DNA from: Diphasiastrum complanatum
Taxonomy: Eukaryota; Streptophyta; Lycopodiopsida; Lycopodiales; Lycopodiaceae
Reading direction: 5' to 3'
Assembly (NCBI GenBank): GCA_029204225.1
Contig: CM055097.1
Span: forward strand, 11,467,828-11,531,827
DNA: 64,000 nucleotides
Translations under genes and position numbers: made by a program
The notes under the pieces: model-generated
What the model saw: the letters and a program-made list of their open reading frames with translations, nothing else
Told to the model about the DNA's origin: nothing
Database searches by the model: none
Shown here: one piece after another, positions 1 to 9,765 of the stretch
Layout: each line of letters opens with the position of its first letter
Numbering within the stretch: position 1 is the stretch's first letter

Positions 1-195
1 CTTGAAGATTGACTCCCTTGGTCTCTTTGAACATCTTTCAAGCTACCACAAATGTAAGGATCTCCCCAACATTCATAAAGAAAAAGTAATCCTCTTTGAT
101 TTCAGTAACACCATCATGATAACCAAGTAGGAAATAGATCTACAAATGTCAACATCAAATCTCATACATCAACACCCACTTTAGAAACCTGTACT

Positions 196-2296
196 TCATA
201 AGTAGTCGGCTCCACTTGTGTCGATTCCTTGAATTGAACCCATTTCAATTCTCCTGGTACTCTCATAAAAGATAGGGACATCATACCAAGGTATCCAAAA
301 AGCCCGAGAAGGTAGAACTGCATCAGCAACGGGAAGCCAATAAGGAAACTGGAAAAGAGATGGACACTCATAGCGAATAGCCGCATCATACACGTAACCA
401 TCAACCATATGTGCAAACTCAGTGATATAGGTGCCCCAAGAAAAGATAGCAACATCGGAAGACCAGCACCAAGGAGGAGGAACATAAGCAGGATGACAGG
501 CACACTGTAGTAGCATGGAAAAGCAAGCGATATGCCAGGAAACATGGATCATAAAGAGATCATCCTGACAAAGGATAGCTAAAATGGAGAAATGTGCACC
601 AGCATGGTCAAAAGCCCAAGGTATCCATAAGGCCCATGAATGAGAAGTAGCAATGGCACACAGTACCTTCAAGGCCCCTATCACGAGAAGAGTAGCATGC
701 CAAAAGCTCCAGAAGGTCCAAGAAATCAATGCATCATCTAAAAAGACATGATGCATAAAAACAATAGCAACAAATCTAGAAATAGTAGAGGCCTCAACTG
801 AAAAACTGTAGCCGAAAAACTCATCTAGAAAGACCTCATATGGACATACCAATCCATCATAGGATACACCAAAAACGGATGGAGAATCGGATGACCCATC
901 GCAACTGGCCGCAAGTGTAATCCCAAAGTACACACCAGGTGCACAATAGAAGAAATGCACTGGAACGAGAAACAGGATCCCCAACATCAGTAGCAAGCAT
1001 CGAATCAATATCCACGTGTAGCTGGGAATGAGTATCAAAGCACATATGAGCAATACTGAAGTATATGGCGGCAACATCCCCAAAAACTATCCAAGAGAGG
1101 AGAAGGAACTCTCTCAAGGTACTCTGATGATCTCGGAAAACCAGAACAAAGTGGCAACTCAGCATCGGAGACCAAGCGATATGGAGCAACCTGAAATGAC
1201 GGGGAATCTGAAGATCACCTGGACAAACAGTAGCTGGAATGGAGGCAATAACCCAAGCCATCAGGATATGCCAAGCCTGACAATGAGCAACAATCCAAGG
1301 AACAGATAGAGAGCCACATGCATAATCATAGAGATATCCGCACCATAGGCGATCAGTAATATGGAAAAACCAGCACCAACCAGCAGGTCCAAATGGAAAC
1401 CAAGCTATACGTAATAACCGGGAATGCCATATATCCATAGCATTGGCATGGCCTGCAGCAAACCTATATGTAGAAACACAAGGAGACTGAAAAATGCCCG
1501 TATACTCATCTAGAAAGATCCCAGCATATAAATACCCTAGATAAGTAATAGTAACCATCTCGCAAATATCCTCGGATGGAAAATGTGTAACGGTAAGGGC
1601 CAAAGGCGCATGAATCATGTAAAAAACCGTAGAAATATCAAGAGGCGGTTCACAAACCTCAAGCGGAGATCCATGGAGTAAAGCGAAAGAAGATACAACC
1701 TGATCACCAATAGCGAGGGAACCATCAAACGTGGACCCGTGAAGACCTCCATAGAAATCAGCAATAACATCAGCCATAACGGACTCAAGAGATGGAGATA
1801 TAGAGACCAATGGAGAAGATACTGCACCAACCACCGAAACAGGAGGGCTATCTGAGGTATGCCCAAAAGCAATAGTAGAAATACCACCAAGGTATACGGC
1901 CTGAATATCAATGAAACCAAGAATGACCACTGAATACAATATTTGTGAACCAAGACATATAGGCACAAGGCACACAACAACAACCTGTAAATCCGAAGGA
2001 GCATCAACCTGAGGAAGAGGACCCACGAATGGTGAAAGTGAAGCAGCAACTGATGTACTCTGAATGGAAAGAAGAGCTGCATCCTGAGCCTTTGGCAGGC
2101 TACGCATAAACTGCTTCCCGGTAACCATCAATACCAGCAAGTGAATGATGTTGACCAGCATGAGTAAAGGAAAGTGTCTGCTGAGAGAGATCCACAGCAA
2201 CAATACCAACAAGTGAGAACCAGGCTGCACCAAAAATAATGTCATAGTGCTTCGAAGAAATGATGTAGAAATATGCCTGACCGGAAAAATCACCAA
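196..2296 (-). pseudogene. Long RT-less open frames downstream of gypsy-like protease
   Basis: Two overlapping open frames (857-2296, 479 codons; 196-1083, 295 codons) lie in different phases and probably were one reading frame broken by a frameshift between about 860 and 1080. They follow directly on the protease-like frame ending at 2100, in the place where a Ty3/gypsy element should carry reverse transcriptase. I see no RT box (no YxDD), no RNase H and no integrase motif. The translation is rich in Trp, His, Cys and hydrophobic residues. Short words recur between this region and the upstream frame: HGST near 1730 and 2705, LDEY or LDEF near 820, 1505 and 2580, SDSP near 885 and 1850. This suggests old internal duplication. 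I do not recognise the product. It may be transposon-derived sequence that stays open by composition, so coding status is uncertain. Confidence 0.35.
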
Positions 2297-2999
2297 TGCG
2301 ATAATCCAAGCCCTGAATCATCTGAGAACTGGGAAAAGAATGGGAACGAGCAACCTCAACACTGATAGGCTGGGAAGCAGGAACAGGTGTAGCACGAATC
2401 CTGGTGGAAATGTAACTGCTAATAAATGAATGTGTACTGCTTGTATCCACTAAAGCAATATACTCTCGCCCCGCATCCAGAATAATATGATCCACAAATG
2501 GAACAACATACGTAGGCATAATAACAGAAGCATCAACTGATAAATGCTGGCCTAAATATGCCTCTAGAAGAACCGCATACTCATCTAGACGGGTATCAAC
2601 AAAATCAGCTAGTGAGTATACAATAGGACCATCATGAAATGTATAACCGTATGCCATATGGAGATCTACTGGAGTAGCCAAAGCATCTGAAACCGTAGAC
2701 CCATGAATAATATCGAAATAAGGAGCATAGGCGACAACATCTATAGCATGGCGCTCAGGAACACGAGTAGCATCAAAGTACTCAACAACAATATCATCAA
2801 TAGGATCATAGCATGCTATGTTAGTATCAAGGACAATATCAGCCGCAACTTGTATATGTGAATCAGCATCAGTAGGAACCTGTATATGTGACTCTGACTC
2901 ACTATGGGATACAATGACGAGCTCAGGTAGATCAATAAATATCTCAAGTGAATCAGGCAACTCGCTCAAAACTGAAGGGGCAAGTGTAGGGGTGGACAT
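2100..2999 (-). pseudogene. Gypsy-type aspartic protease-like region
   Basis: An open frame of 299 codons. Its C-terminal third looks like a retropepsin-type protease of Ty3/gypsy elements: ALVDTSSTHSFIS at about residues 181-193, where family members usually read L(I/V)DSGATHSFIS, and later YDIIFGAAWFSLVGIVAVDL, matching the usual YDVILGMDWL region. In the active-site triad the Asp is kept, but the usual Ser-Gly or Thr-Gly is Thr-Ser, so catalysis is doubtful. The N-terminal 170 residues are acidic and not recognised; no CCHC zinc knuckle is present between this and the gag piece upstream. Same strand and order (gag, then protease) as in a gypsy element. Probably a decayed, internally rearranged copy. 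Confidence 0.5.
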
Positions 3000-3068
3000 A
3001 GCGGGAAAAGATGAAGCAGAAGGACGGGGTCGGGAGAAGTGGGAAGGAAGGGTATCAGAGTACTTGTG

Positions 3069-3365
3069 CTATAAAGTACTGGCAAGAGACATCACCTCAA
3101 CAAGTGTGGGAGGACAGAAGGAATAAACATCGTAACGTAAGGCACCACGAAGCCCAGCAATGTAACGAGAAATAAGCTCAGTGGGCGGTAGATCTGTGAA
3201 AAGATAAGAAAGCTCCATAAATTGATCTGTATAAAAAGCAAGCTCACTGGTCTGAGTGAGACTACGGAATGTATCATGTTGGCGGTCGAGCCACTGAAAA
3301 TCAATCATAGCATGACGGAGGTCATTCCTTGGACTAAAAGATGAAAGAGGCCATGAGATCTTCAC
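3069..3365 (-). pseudogene. Ty3/gypsy gag fragment
   Basis: Ninety-eight codons resembling the Retrotrans_gag domain: a region with FYTDQFMELSYLFTDLP, then ELISRYIAGLRGALRYDV, then PPTLVEVMSLA. This order (YxxxFxxL, then RFxxGL, then a PxTLxEAxxxA helix) is typical of plant gypsy gag proteins that assemble the virus-like particle. The gag N-terminus is missing: minus-strand similarity fades near 3.48 kb, where plus-strand copia sequence begins, so the copia probably truncated it. A stop separates this piece from the protease-like frame downstream. Confidence 0.55.
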
Positions 3366-3492
3366 ACTGCTGCCAATTCAAGAGGGAGATCGAGGACAGA
3401 CATCAAATTAGAATGTTGAGCCACAGACTCTAGAGCAGCAGGAAGCAGAAGATCAACCCCACAAACAAGAAACGTTCGAGCAGCGACAAAAT

Positions 3493-5178
3493 GAACCCAG
3501 AAGGTCAACAATACAAAGAAGACCTCCAGACCGTTACGTTGACAATCTTCAGTGGAGTGAAGACACACAATTCGAGTATTGCAGTTTCACTGAAGAGCCA
3601 ACAACATATCAAGAAGCTATCCAGAGTCCAAAGGGAGAATTCTGGAAGCAGGCAATGTCAGACGAGATCGAGTCGATGAGGCGAAACGAGGCATGGACGC
3701 TAGAGCCACTGCCAGAAAACAGAAAGATCGTCGACTGCAAGTGGGTGTACAAAAGGAAAATGAAATCAGATGGCACCGTTGGCCGTTACAAGGCAAGGCT
3801 TGTCGCAAAGGGCTACACACAAAGATATGGTGTTGATTATTTCGACACATATTCGCCGATGGTCAAGATGACAAGCATACGACTACTCCTTGCATACGCC
3901 CCACAGCACAATCTGGAAATTCACCATATTGATGTGAAGACAACCTTTCTCCACGGAGATCTAGAGGAAGAAATCTTCATGAAGCAGCCTGAAGGATTTG
4001 AAGACCCCGACAATCGACAATATGTCTGTCGGTTGCAGAGATGCATTTATGGTCTAAAACAGGCATCACGAGCTTGGTACAAGAAGCTCGACAGTCTTCT
4101 GAAGTCTCTAGACTTCAATCCTACACAACCGGACTGTAATGTCTACATAAAAATAGTAGGAAAGGATTTTATGATACTGACTATTTTCGTGGATGATTCC
4201 CTTATGATAGGAAATTCCTAAAAGACACGGAGAGTCAGATTTCTGAAAATTATGAAATCACAGACAGATCTAGGAGAAGCAACAAAATGCCTCGGATGGA
4301 GATCAGAAGAGATCGAATAAAAGGCAAGATGCACTTGAGACAGTCTGAATATGCCAGAAAGGTGCTCAAGCAGTATCACATGATGGGCTGCAAAGAAAAG
4401 GCCACACCAATGATAGCTGGGGCCAAGCTGACGAAGCAGGATTGCCCAAAAACAGAAGAGGAAGAACAAAGAATGGCAGGTATACCCTACCAAAACCTAA
4501 TCGGTAGTCTGATGTACCTTACAATTTATACCAGACCCGATTTAGCTTTCTCTGTTTACGCTTTAAGCCAATTCTCTTCCAATCCTGGCATGGCACATTG
4601 GCAAATGGCAAAACGAATCCTACAATATCTAAAAGGTATCCAAAATATGAGATTAACCTACAGAGCAGAAAACGAAAGAAAAGGATTCGAGCTGCGCCAC
4701 TACAGTGATGCAAGCTGGGCAAGCTGCAAAGATGACAACAAGTCCGTAACTGGAGGATGTACAATAGCGTGCGGAGCAGCAATCAGCTGGATATGCAAAA
4801 AGCAAACCTTGGTAGCTCAATTTTCTTGCGAAGCTGAATACGTCGCAGCTTCAAAGGTGGCGAACGAGCTAGTGTGGTTGCAAATGATGTTGGAGGCAAT
4901 TGAGATACCACAAAGAGGACCATGCACGATGATGATGGACTCTCAGAGTGCCATTTATCTGTCCTTGGATCCTGTCTTCCATTCAAAGACAAAACACATA
5001 CCTCTGAATTACCATCACATTCGAGATTTGATCTCGAAAGGAGAGCTCCACGTCCAGTACATAAAGTCTAAAGACATGACTGCAGATCTGCTTACGAAGC
5101 CGCTCGACAAGCCACTCTTCGCAAAGCAAAGAAAGGCGATTGGATCAAACGTGCAAAGCTGCAAGGTTCAAGAGGGAG
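3493..5178 (+). pseudogene. Ty1/copia pol fragment: RT and RNase H
   Basis: Starts inside the integrase-RT linker; gag, protease and integrase are absent. In one frame from about 3580 to 4221 come FWKQAMSDEIESM, CKWVYKRKMKSDG, RYKARLVAKGYTQ and YGLKQASRAWYKKL, ending at an RT box FVDDSLMIGNS. A stop follows at 4219-4221. Copia similarity then jumps between two frames across 4218-4296 (TDLGEATKCLG in one, MEIRRDRIKG in the other), showing at least three indels. From 4287 the frame is open through SLMYLTIYTRPDL, YSDASWAS, SCEAEYVAAS and LLTKPLDKP, the usual RNase H signature order. The open frame continues past the 3' LTR start to 5444. Element is dead for RT function as it stands. Related pieces lie at 24.2 and 47.7 kb. 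Confidence 0.85.
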
Positions 5179-5819
5179 TGTCAGAAATGGTGAACTCCTG
5201 CAACTTTGCCACGACGCGAAGTGAAGCGACACGAAGCGAAGGTCGAATGGCGAACAATTCGCGAAAGTCAACGTACCTCAAAAACCCTAAGACACGAAGC
5301 GAAGCGAAGCTCGAAGGTCGAATGATTCGCAAAAGTCAAACATGCCTCCAGGACGAAAAAGACACGACACGACACGAAACGAAAAGAAATGAAAGAAAAT
5401 CTTTCACGCTGCCAGTTGGCAGCCCAACGGGCATGGAGCCTTAAACTTCACGCCCAGCTGAAACAGTTAGCAATAACGGAGAGTAATTGATTAGTTGATT
5501 AGCGTTAACTACTCTTGTAATTCTCTGTTTAGCTATCTTGTAAACTCCACACAGTGGAGATATAAACTATTTTTCTGAATCAAAAAGATACAGTGAGACA
5601 CAGAGAGTGTGAGCGCGTAGAGCAGAAAAGAATAGAAACGAAACAGTTGTGCATGACTGATAATATAGTTGCTCTATGTCAAGCATCTCCTTGTCTTCCG
5701 CTGTCTTCATTGCTAGAATGATTTTTGTTCTGTGATCTGTAGTCGTGTGTCTAGGATCCTGTAAGCTACTCAAAAGAAACAAAATCGTTCGCGACAACAA
5801 AACAAAACCGTTCGCGACA
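5179..5819 (+). repeat. 3' LTR of the copia element
   Basis: A purine-rich tract (AAGAGGGAG) is followed by TGTCAGAAATGG, the standard polypurine-tract to LTR junction just after the pol C-terminus. The LTR carries a short array rich in the word ACGAAGCGAAG with a duplicated block of roughly 70 bp (about 5213-5330), probably U3 repeats, and a TATA-like ATATAAAC near 5562. The 3' boundary is set at a GACA that mirrors the starting TGTC; a second GACA lies 23 bp upstream, so the end is uncertain. Confidence 0.55.
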
Positions 5820-6229
5820 CATCATTACTCCTATTCCCTTTGACCTACAATTTACTACTTGTGAGGCACTGGCTCATCAATATAATTGACATCATCCCAA
5901 ACTGTGGCATGTGGGTTGATGGCTCCTTTCCTCACCTCAAGGCCTCAATTACAAGATACAAGATAAAAGGAATATGATCAATATCAAGACATGCCTACTT
6001 CATGGGCTCTATAGTTTCTTTAGCTCAATGCTTAGAATTAGCTCACGAAGTGCCTTTAGTTGAGCTTGAAGAAACAAACACAAGCTTCAAGGTTACTTTG
6101 CTTTAGCCTAATGAATATAAATGATTCAGAAATCCTTTCTAGCAGTAATAAATCTGGGTCAAACTATATATTTTTCCATGAGATCAACTTTAAAAAAAAA
6201 ATTCACAAAACTGTCAGAGCTTTGGGGAG
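5820..6229. other. Non-coding stretch, nothing recognised
   Basis: Sequence between the copia LTR and the hairpin cluster. No ORF with recognisable homology on either strand. It could be intron sequence of the minus-strand gene at 6914-7559, whose remaining exons are missing. Confidence 0.4.
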
Positions 6230-6352
6230 GGGGGGGAAGGTCCTGCTCCGAGGCCCTTCCGCCCCAAAAGAGTATGCGCCCGAGGGCAGAGGCCCGAGGG
6301 CGCACGGTCTTTCGCGGGCGGAAGGGCCGAGGAGCCGGCCCTTCCCTTCCGT
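6230..6352. repeat. Large GC-rich inverted repeat (hairpin)
   Basis: Left arm about 6232-6281 and right arm about 6298-6350 are near complements: both contain the CCTTCCGCCC / GGGCGGAAGG core and GCGCCC / GGGCGC next to the 16-base loop. The arm is strongly GC-rich inside AT-rich surroundings, so it should fold stably as DNA or RNA. No protein-coding role is visible; overlapping open frames on both strands come from the repeat composition. Confidence 0.7.
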
Positions 6353-6380
6353 GAATTCCGTTTTTACATTTGTTTTTCCT

Positions 6381-6510
6381 TTTTTTTTGACGTAAATTTT
6401 TTTTTACACGCACCTTCCGGGCGAAAGGTGCGTGTAAAAAAAGTTAATTTTTTTACGTGCAACTTCCGTTGTCCGGAAGGTGCCTGTAAAAAAAAAATTG
6501 TCAAAAAAAA
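6381..6510. repeat. Nested inverted repeats with CACCTTCCGG core
   Basis: An outer inverted repeat (about 6381-6420 against 6472-6510; both read as T-run, TTGAC, T-run, then an ACACGCACCTTCCGG-like or ACAGGCACCTTCCGG-like arm) encloses two inner hairpins: 6399-6416 with 6425-6442, a perfect 18-bp arm, and 6448-6468 with 6473-6494, imperfect. This looks like a foldback or MITE-type element. Target duplications were not identified. Confidence 0.65.
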
Positions 6511-6585
6511 ATTTGCCCCACAAATTACTTCTGCGAGGCATCACCATTTCCTTTGTAAAAATTTAAAAACTGATTTTACTTAGGG

Positions 6586-6613
6586 CGGAATCTCTGAGAA
6601 GTGAGAGATTCCG
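6586..6613. repeat. 10-bp perfect hairpin CGGAATCTCT
   Basis: CGGAATCTCT at 6586-6595 is followed by an 8-base spacer and its exact complement AGAGATTCCG at 6604-6613. It sits at the right edge of the hairpin cluster and may be part of the same foldback element. Confidence 0.6.
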
Positions 6614-6913
6614 TTTTGCACAGAATTCCAAATTGCACCATAATTCAAAACTGTTTGTATGCGGGGAGGGCCCCTTCTGCTGAGCTACAGCGAGGGGGAA
6701 ACAAAACACCCCCCAGCGATGTTACTTACCAGCAATCAACTACTCAGATTTTTATCTATAACAGTCATACTTTGGTTGTCTCACATTCCTTAGAAAAGTA
6801 TAACTTCGTCCAACATTGTAGAGGACAAGCCATATCGAAATGTGGTAAGAGAGATGCTGCAATGTTGGAGAAACATACAATTGACAAGAAAAAAGTTTGG
6901 TCAGATGACTAAC

Positions 6914-7559
6914 CTCAAGGCCGTATTTAAGCCCAACTCCAACAACTGTAAGCCCGACCCCTATGAGTATGACATCCTTCCTTGTGTAGCCAAAAGGCAC
7001 CTAATTGAGCAATCAATGGCGCCAAACTCTAAGATCGACCAAACAGTTCATAGATGAAGAAATGGAAGTAAAGTACAATAGCTGCAATATGCAAAGCATG
7101 TAGCAGGTAGACGTGATTTAACCGCCAAAGCAATTCTGTGCCAGTATATGCTCAATTTGCAATATTAGTGTTCTCACAGCTTAGCATATCTCAGAGACTG
7201 TATACCAGACTACAACACTGAATTTGGCGGAAGAAAAAATAGGAGCATGCTGAACTCACCCTCTCCCCATTACCACTGGCTTCCCCTGATTCACAGCGGG
7301 TTGAGAGCCTGGACCGAGTCCGTGCACATGTTTTAACTGTTTGGTACTGCTTGATGAGGCTTCCAAAGGAAGAGCCGCACAAAGTGATTGACGAGCATGA
7401 TGAGAGGCTACCTGGGCAGGGATGAGCAGCAAGGATCGCAACACTGGAGTTGGAGAAAGCTGGAAAGGATAAGGAGTGATGATTGGTGGGTGAGCATGAA
7501 GGTAACGAGCTAAGGGAGGAAGGTGGTTGCAAAGATAGAGGAGGATAGCCCAACGCCAT
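6914..7559 (-). CDS. Plastid-targeted DUF3007-like membrane protein, 5' part (exons 1-2)
   Basis: Exon 1 is 7260-7559 (100 codons from ATG at 7557-7559), exon 2 is 6914-7000 (29 codons). The donor after exon 1 reads AGG|GTGAGT and the acceptor before exon 2 reads CAATTAG|GTG, joining in phase 0; exon 2 ends GAG|GTTAGT. The start MALGYPPLSLQPPSSL opens a Ser-rich stretch with few acidic residues, as in chloroplast transit peptides. Exon 2 encodes PFGYTRKDVILIGVGLTVV and then GVGLKYGLE, which closely resembles my recollection of plant and cyanobacterial DUF3007 proteins (small thylakoid-type membrane proteins with two membrane helices); function not known to me. The second helix and C-terminal tail were not found between 6913 and the copia LTR, so the gene is either truncated or continues beyond a transposon-filled intron to the left of the window. 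An in-frame stop just upstream of exon 2 supports the acceptor. Confidence 0.6.
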
Positions 7560-7739
7560 AGCAAACGAGCAAGCAAGCCAGCAAAGGCTAAAACCAACGT
7601 GTGTTGTGAGAGAAGTGCAAACCAAAGAATAGAAAAATATCCCATGCTGGTGATAAGGTATCTTGGCCTTTGGGCTTGGTTTTGGCATTCAAAGGCCTTG
7701 TGGAGTTTACAATTGTCATGATATTTGCACAAAGGATGC

Positions 7740-8592
7740 CAAGCACATAAGCAAATAGTTCCATCTATGTATTGAAGTAATTAATGATAGAGTTAGATCA
7801 TCCATGTGCCAACGACTAACAAGAATCATGGTAATTGTATCAAGGATCAAGTGAGTTCATTTTGGACCATAACTAGCTTCTCAATCATACTCAATCATAT
7901 TGCAACAACTATCTAATGGTGATGGTGGTTGATACCACCATCTCTCCAAGATGGGCGTATATCTTCCAACACTTAGATGTGTGGGAGCCCACCATTGGTG
8001 GTGCTGAATACGCTAATTCTCAAAGAAATGTTTCAACCCTAAGTTTTGATTTCATTTAAGGGTTCATTTCATACTGTAGCCATGCTAGGGGTTATCAAAA
8101 AGTGATTATTTGTCAAATATTCATCATCCATACATATAAGCTCAATATAGTGTGAAATCTTATTTTGACTAGTTTGATCCTAATTTAATTGTGACCTAAG
8201 TTCCCTATACATAGATTCACCTAAAATAGAGTCCTAAGCATGGACCAACTATTCATAGAATTGTTATTGATAACTCTACACATGCCTTCACTGTCCCAAA
8301 GCTTGTCTAAACTCCATTTAGTGTGTTCTGGGCCTCACAAGGATATTAGTTACTTTCGGATCACATCCAGTATGACGTGGCATAACTAACAGCTTGATTT
8401 ACTGGATTAACGTGTATCCAAGATTAGGAGTATACTGAATCCTATTTACTGGCCATAGACATAATATTCTTCCCTCCTTAAACTGCTTCTATCCTTAGAA
8501 GCTCCTAAACAGGAAAGAACAACAGGAACAGTTCTTTTAACTCTCAATATCAACCTAGAAAATCATTATCCTTAGTCTAACTTTTACATCAA
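7740..8592. other. Upstream region of the DUF3007-like gene, nothing recognised
   Basis: AT-rich sequence 5' of the minus-strand gene. No open frame with homology, no clear repeat, no transposon motif. Promoter elements of the gene should lie in its left part, but I could not single one out. Confidence 0.3.
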
Positions 8593-8790
8593 ACAAGTAC
8601 TCAGAGATAATTCTATTTTCCAAGTGATAATCTATGCACTGGAGTACAACTCAGGTTTGAAAAGTATACTAAGCAAATTTTTCATCTGGGTTACATTCAC
8701 CATAAGTTAGTAACATCACCTTCATGTAAAGCACTTACATGAAACAATTGGTGAAATAACCTAACTTAGGAGACTAAAGTTAAAGAAATA
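8593..8790. repeat. Dispersed non-coding repeat A, copy 1
   Basis: About 200 bp sharing long words (AAGTACTCAGAGATAA, CTTCATGTAAA, CACTTACATGAA, AACTTAGGAGA, TAAAGTTAAAGAAA) with copy 2 at 11970-12178 in the same orientation. No coding potential. Confidence 0.75.
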
Positions 8791-9068
8791 ATAAAATAGT
8801 TATAATTCCAAAATCTTTCCATTAAGAAAATGCTAGATTTAGGAATACTTTCAAAACATGATTCTTTAACTGAAGTATAAAATTCAAGTTCTATAAACAA
8901 CTGGTAATTAAAGAATGTACGCATACCAAAATGACAATCATCTTCAACTACAAAAAACTTTAGATTATCGTCTAGAATCAACTCTAAATATCCAAAGTCC
9001 TGCTGAATATCAATTCAGTTATTATTCTCAGATTCACTATGATTCATTATCCAATTGAGCACTCTGGG

Positions 9069-9453
9069 ATACAATCACTAATGAGCTGAGTTGATTCCTT
9101 AACTAAGGAATACTCTATCCCAAGAATATTGTATATCCAATGCACATAATTTTAACCGATGAACCTAATGATTCACTAATCATGCGTCTTACAAGACATA
9201 TAATTCAAAAACCATCAGTTCCCGGTGAATCCACATCACACTAATCGTTTTACCAATTAAGTTCGTCCAGGAGTAATCAAGTACTCAAGCTAATTGCCAA
9301 TGATTTAGAAATCTCAAATGTCTAGGTGAAGAATTCAATTATACTAGTATAACACCACATTTAGATCCTTATCCAAATCATTCATAAGTTAATCCATAAA
9401 TCTTCCCCACAAAGATTTGTTAACTCTACAAGTATCTGTCAAACGATACTTGA
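9069..9453. repeat. Dispersed non-coding repeat B, copy 1
   Basis: About 385 bp matching 12787-13170 in direct orientation; shared words include CTATCCCAAGAATATTGTAT, CCAATGCACATAATTTTAAC, ATTTAGAAATCTCAAATGTC and TAACACCACATTTAGATCC. No coding potential. Confidence 0.8.
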
Positions 9454-9592
9454 AAAGATGATATATGAAAATATCCAAATCCAAGAAAAGTCAGTAATAA
9501 GTGCTTCCACTAAAGGATTCACTTCGTTACAACCAGGACTTCTCCTTCAAATATTTTCAATCTGAGTGATAGAAGCTACTATTCTATCGAAA

Positions 9593-9765
9593 TCCATTTA
9601 TGCAACAAAGATATTCTAGGTTTAAGAAATTGATACATTTTAACTTTAGAATTTATCTGAATTCCAAGTCTATTCACACAAGTAGTAATTTATATGACAT
9701 AACAGTCATTCAGAAGAATAACTTCATGCTGGAAAGAATTCATATGAACCAGTCTGATGTCTTAT
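9593..9765. repeat. Dispersed non-coding repeat C, copy 1
   Basis: About 170 bp matching 11797-11965 in direct orientation, with long identical words (ATATTCTAGGTTTAAGAAAT, AGTAGTAATTTATATGACAT, AATAACTTCATGCTGGAAAG). A 60-codon open frame inside copy 1 is not conserved in copy 2. Confidence 0.8.

Noticed and set aside
7256-7732. 158-codon minus-strand open frame overlapping exon 1 of the DUF3007-like gene
   Set aside because: It is in another phase; the frame with the transit-like N-terminus splices in phase to the GYTRKDV exon, so this one is a shadow.
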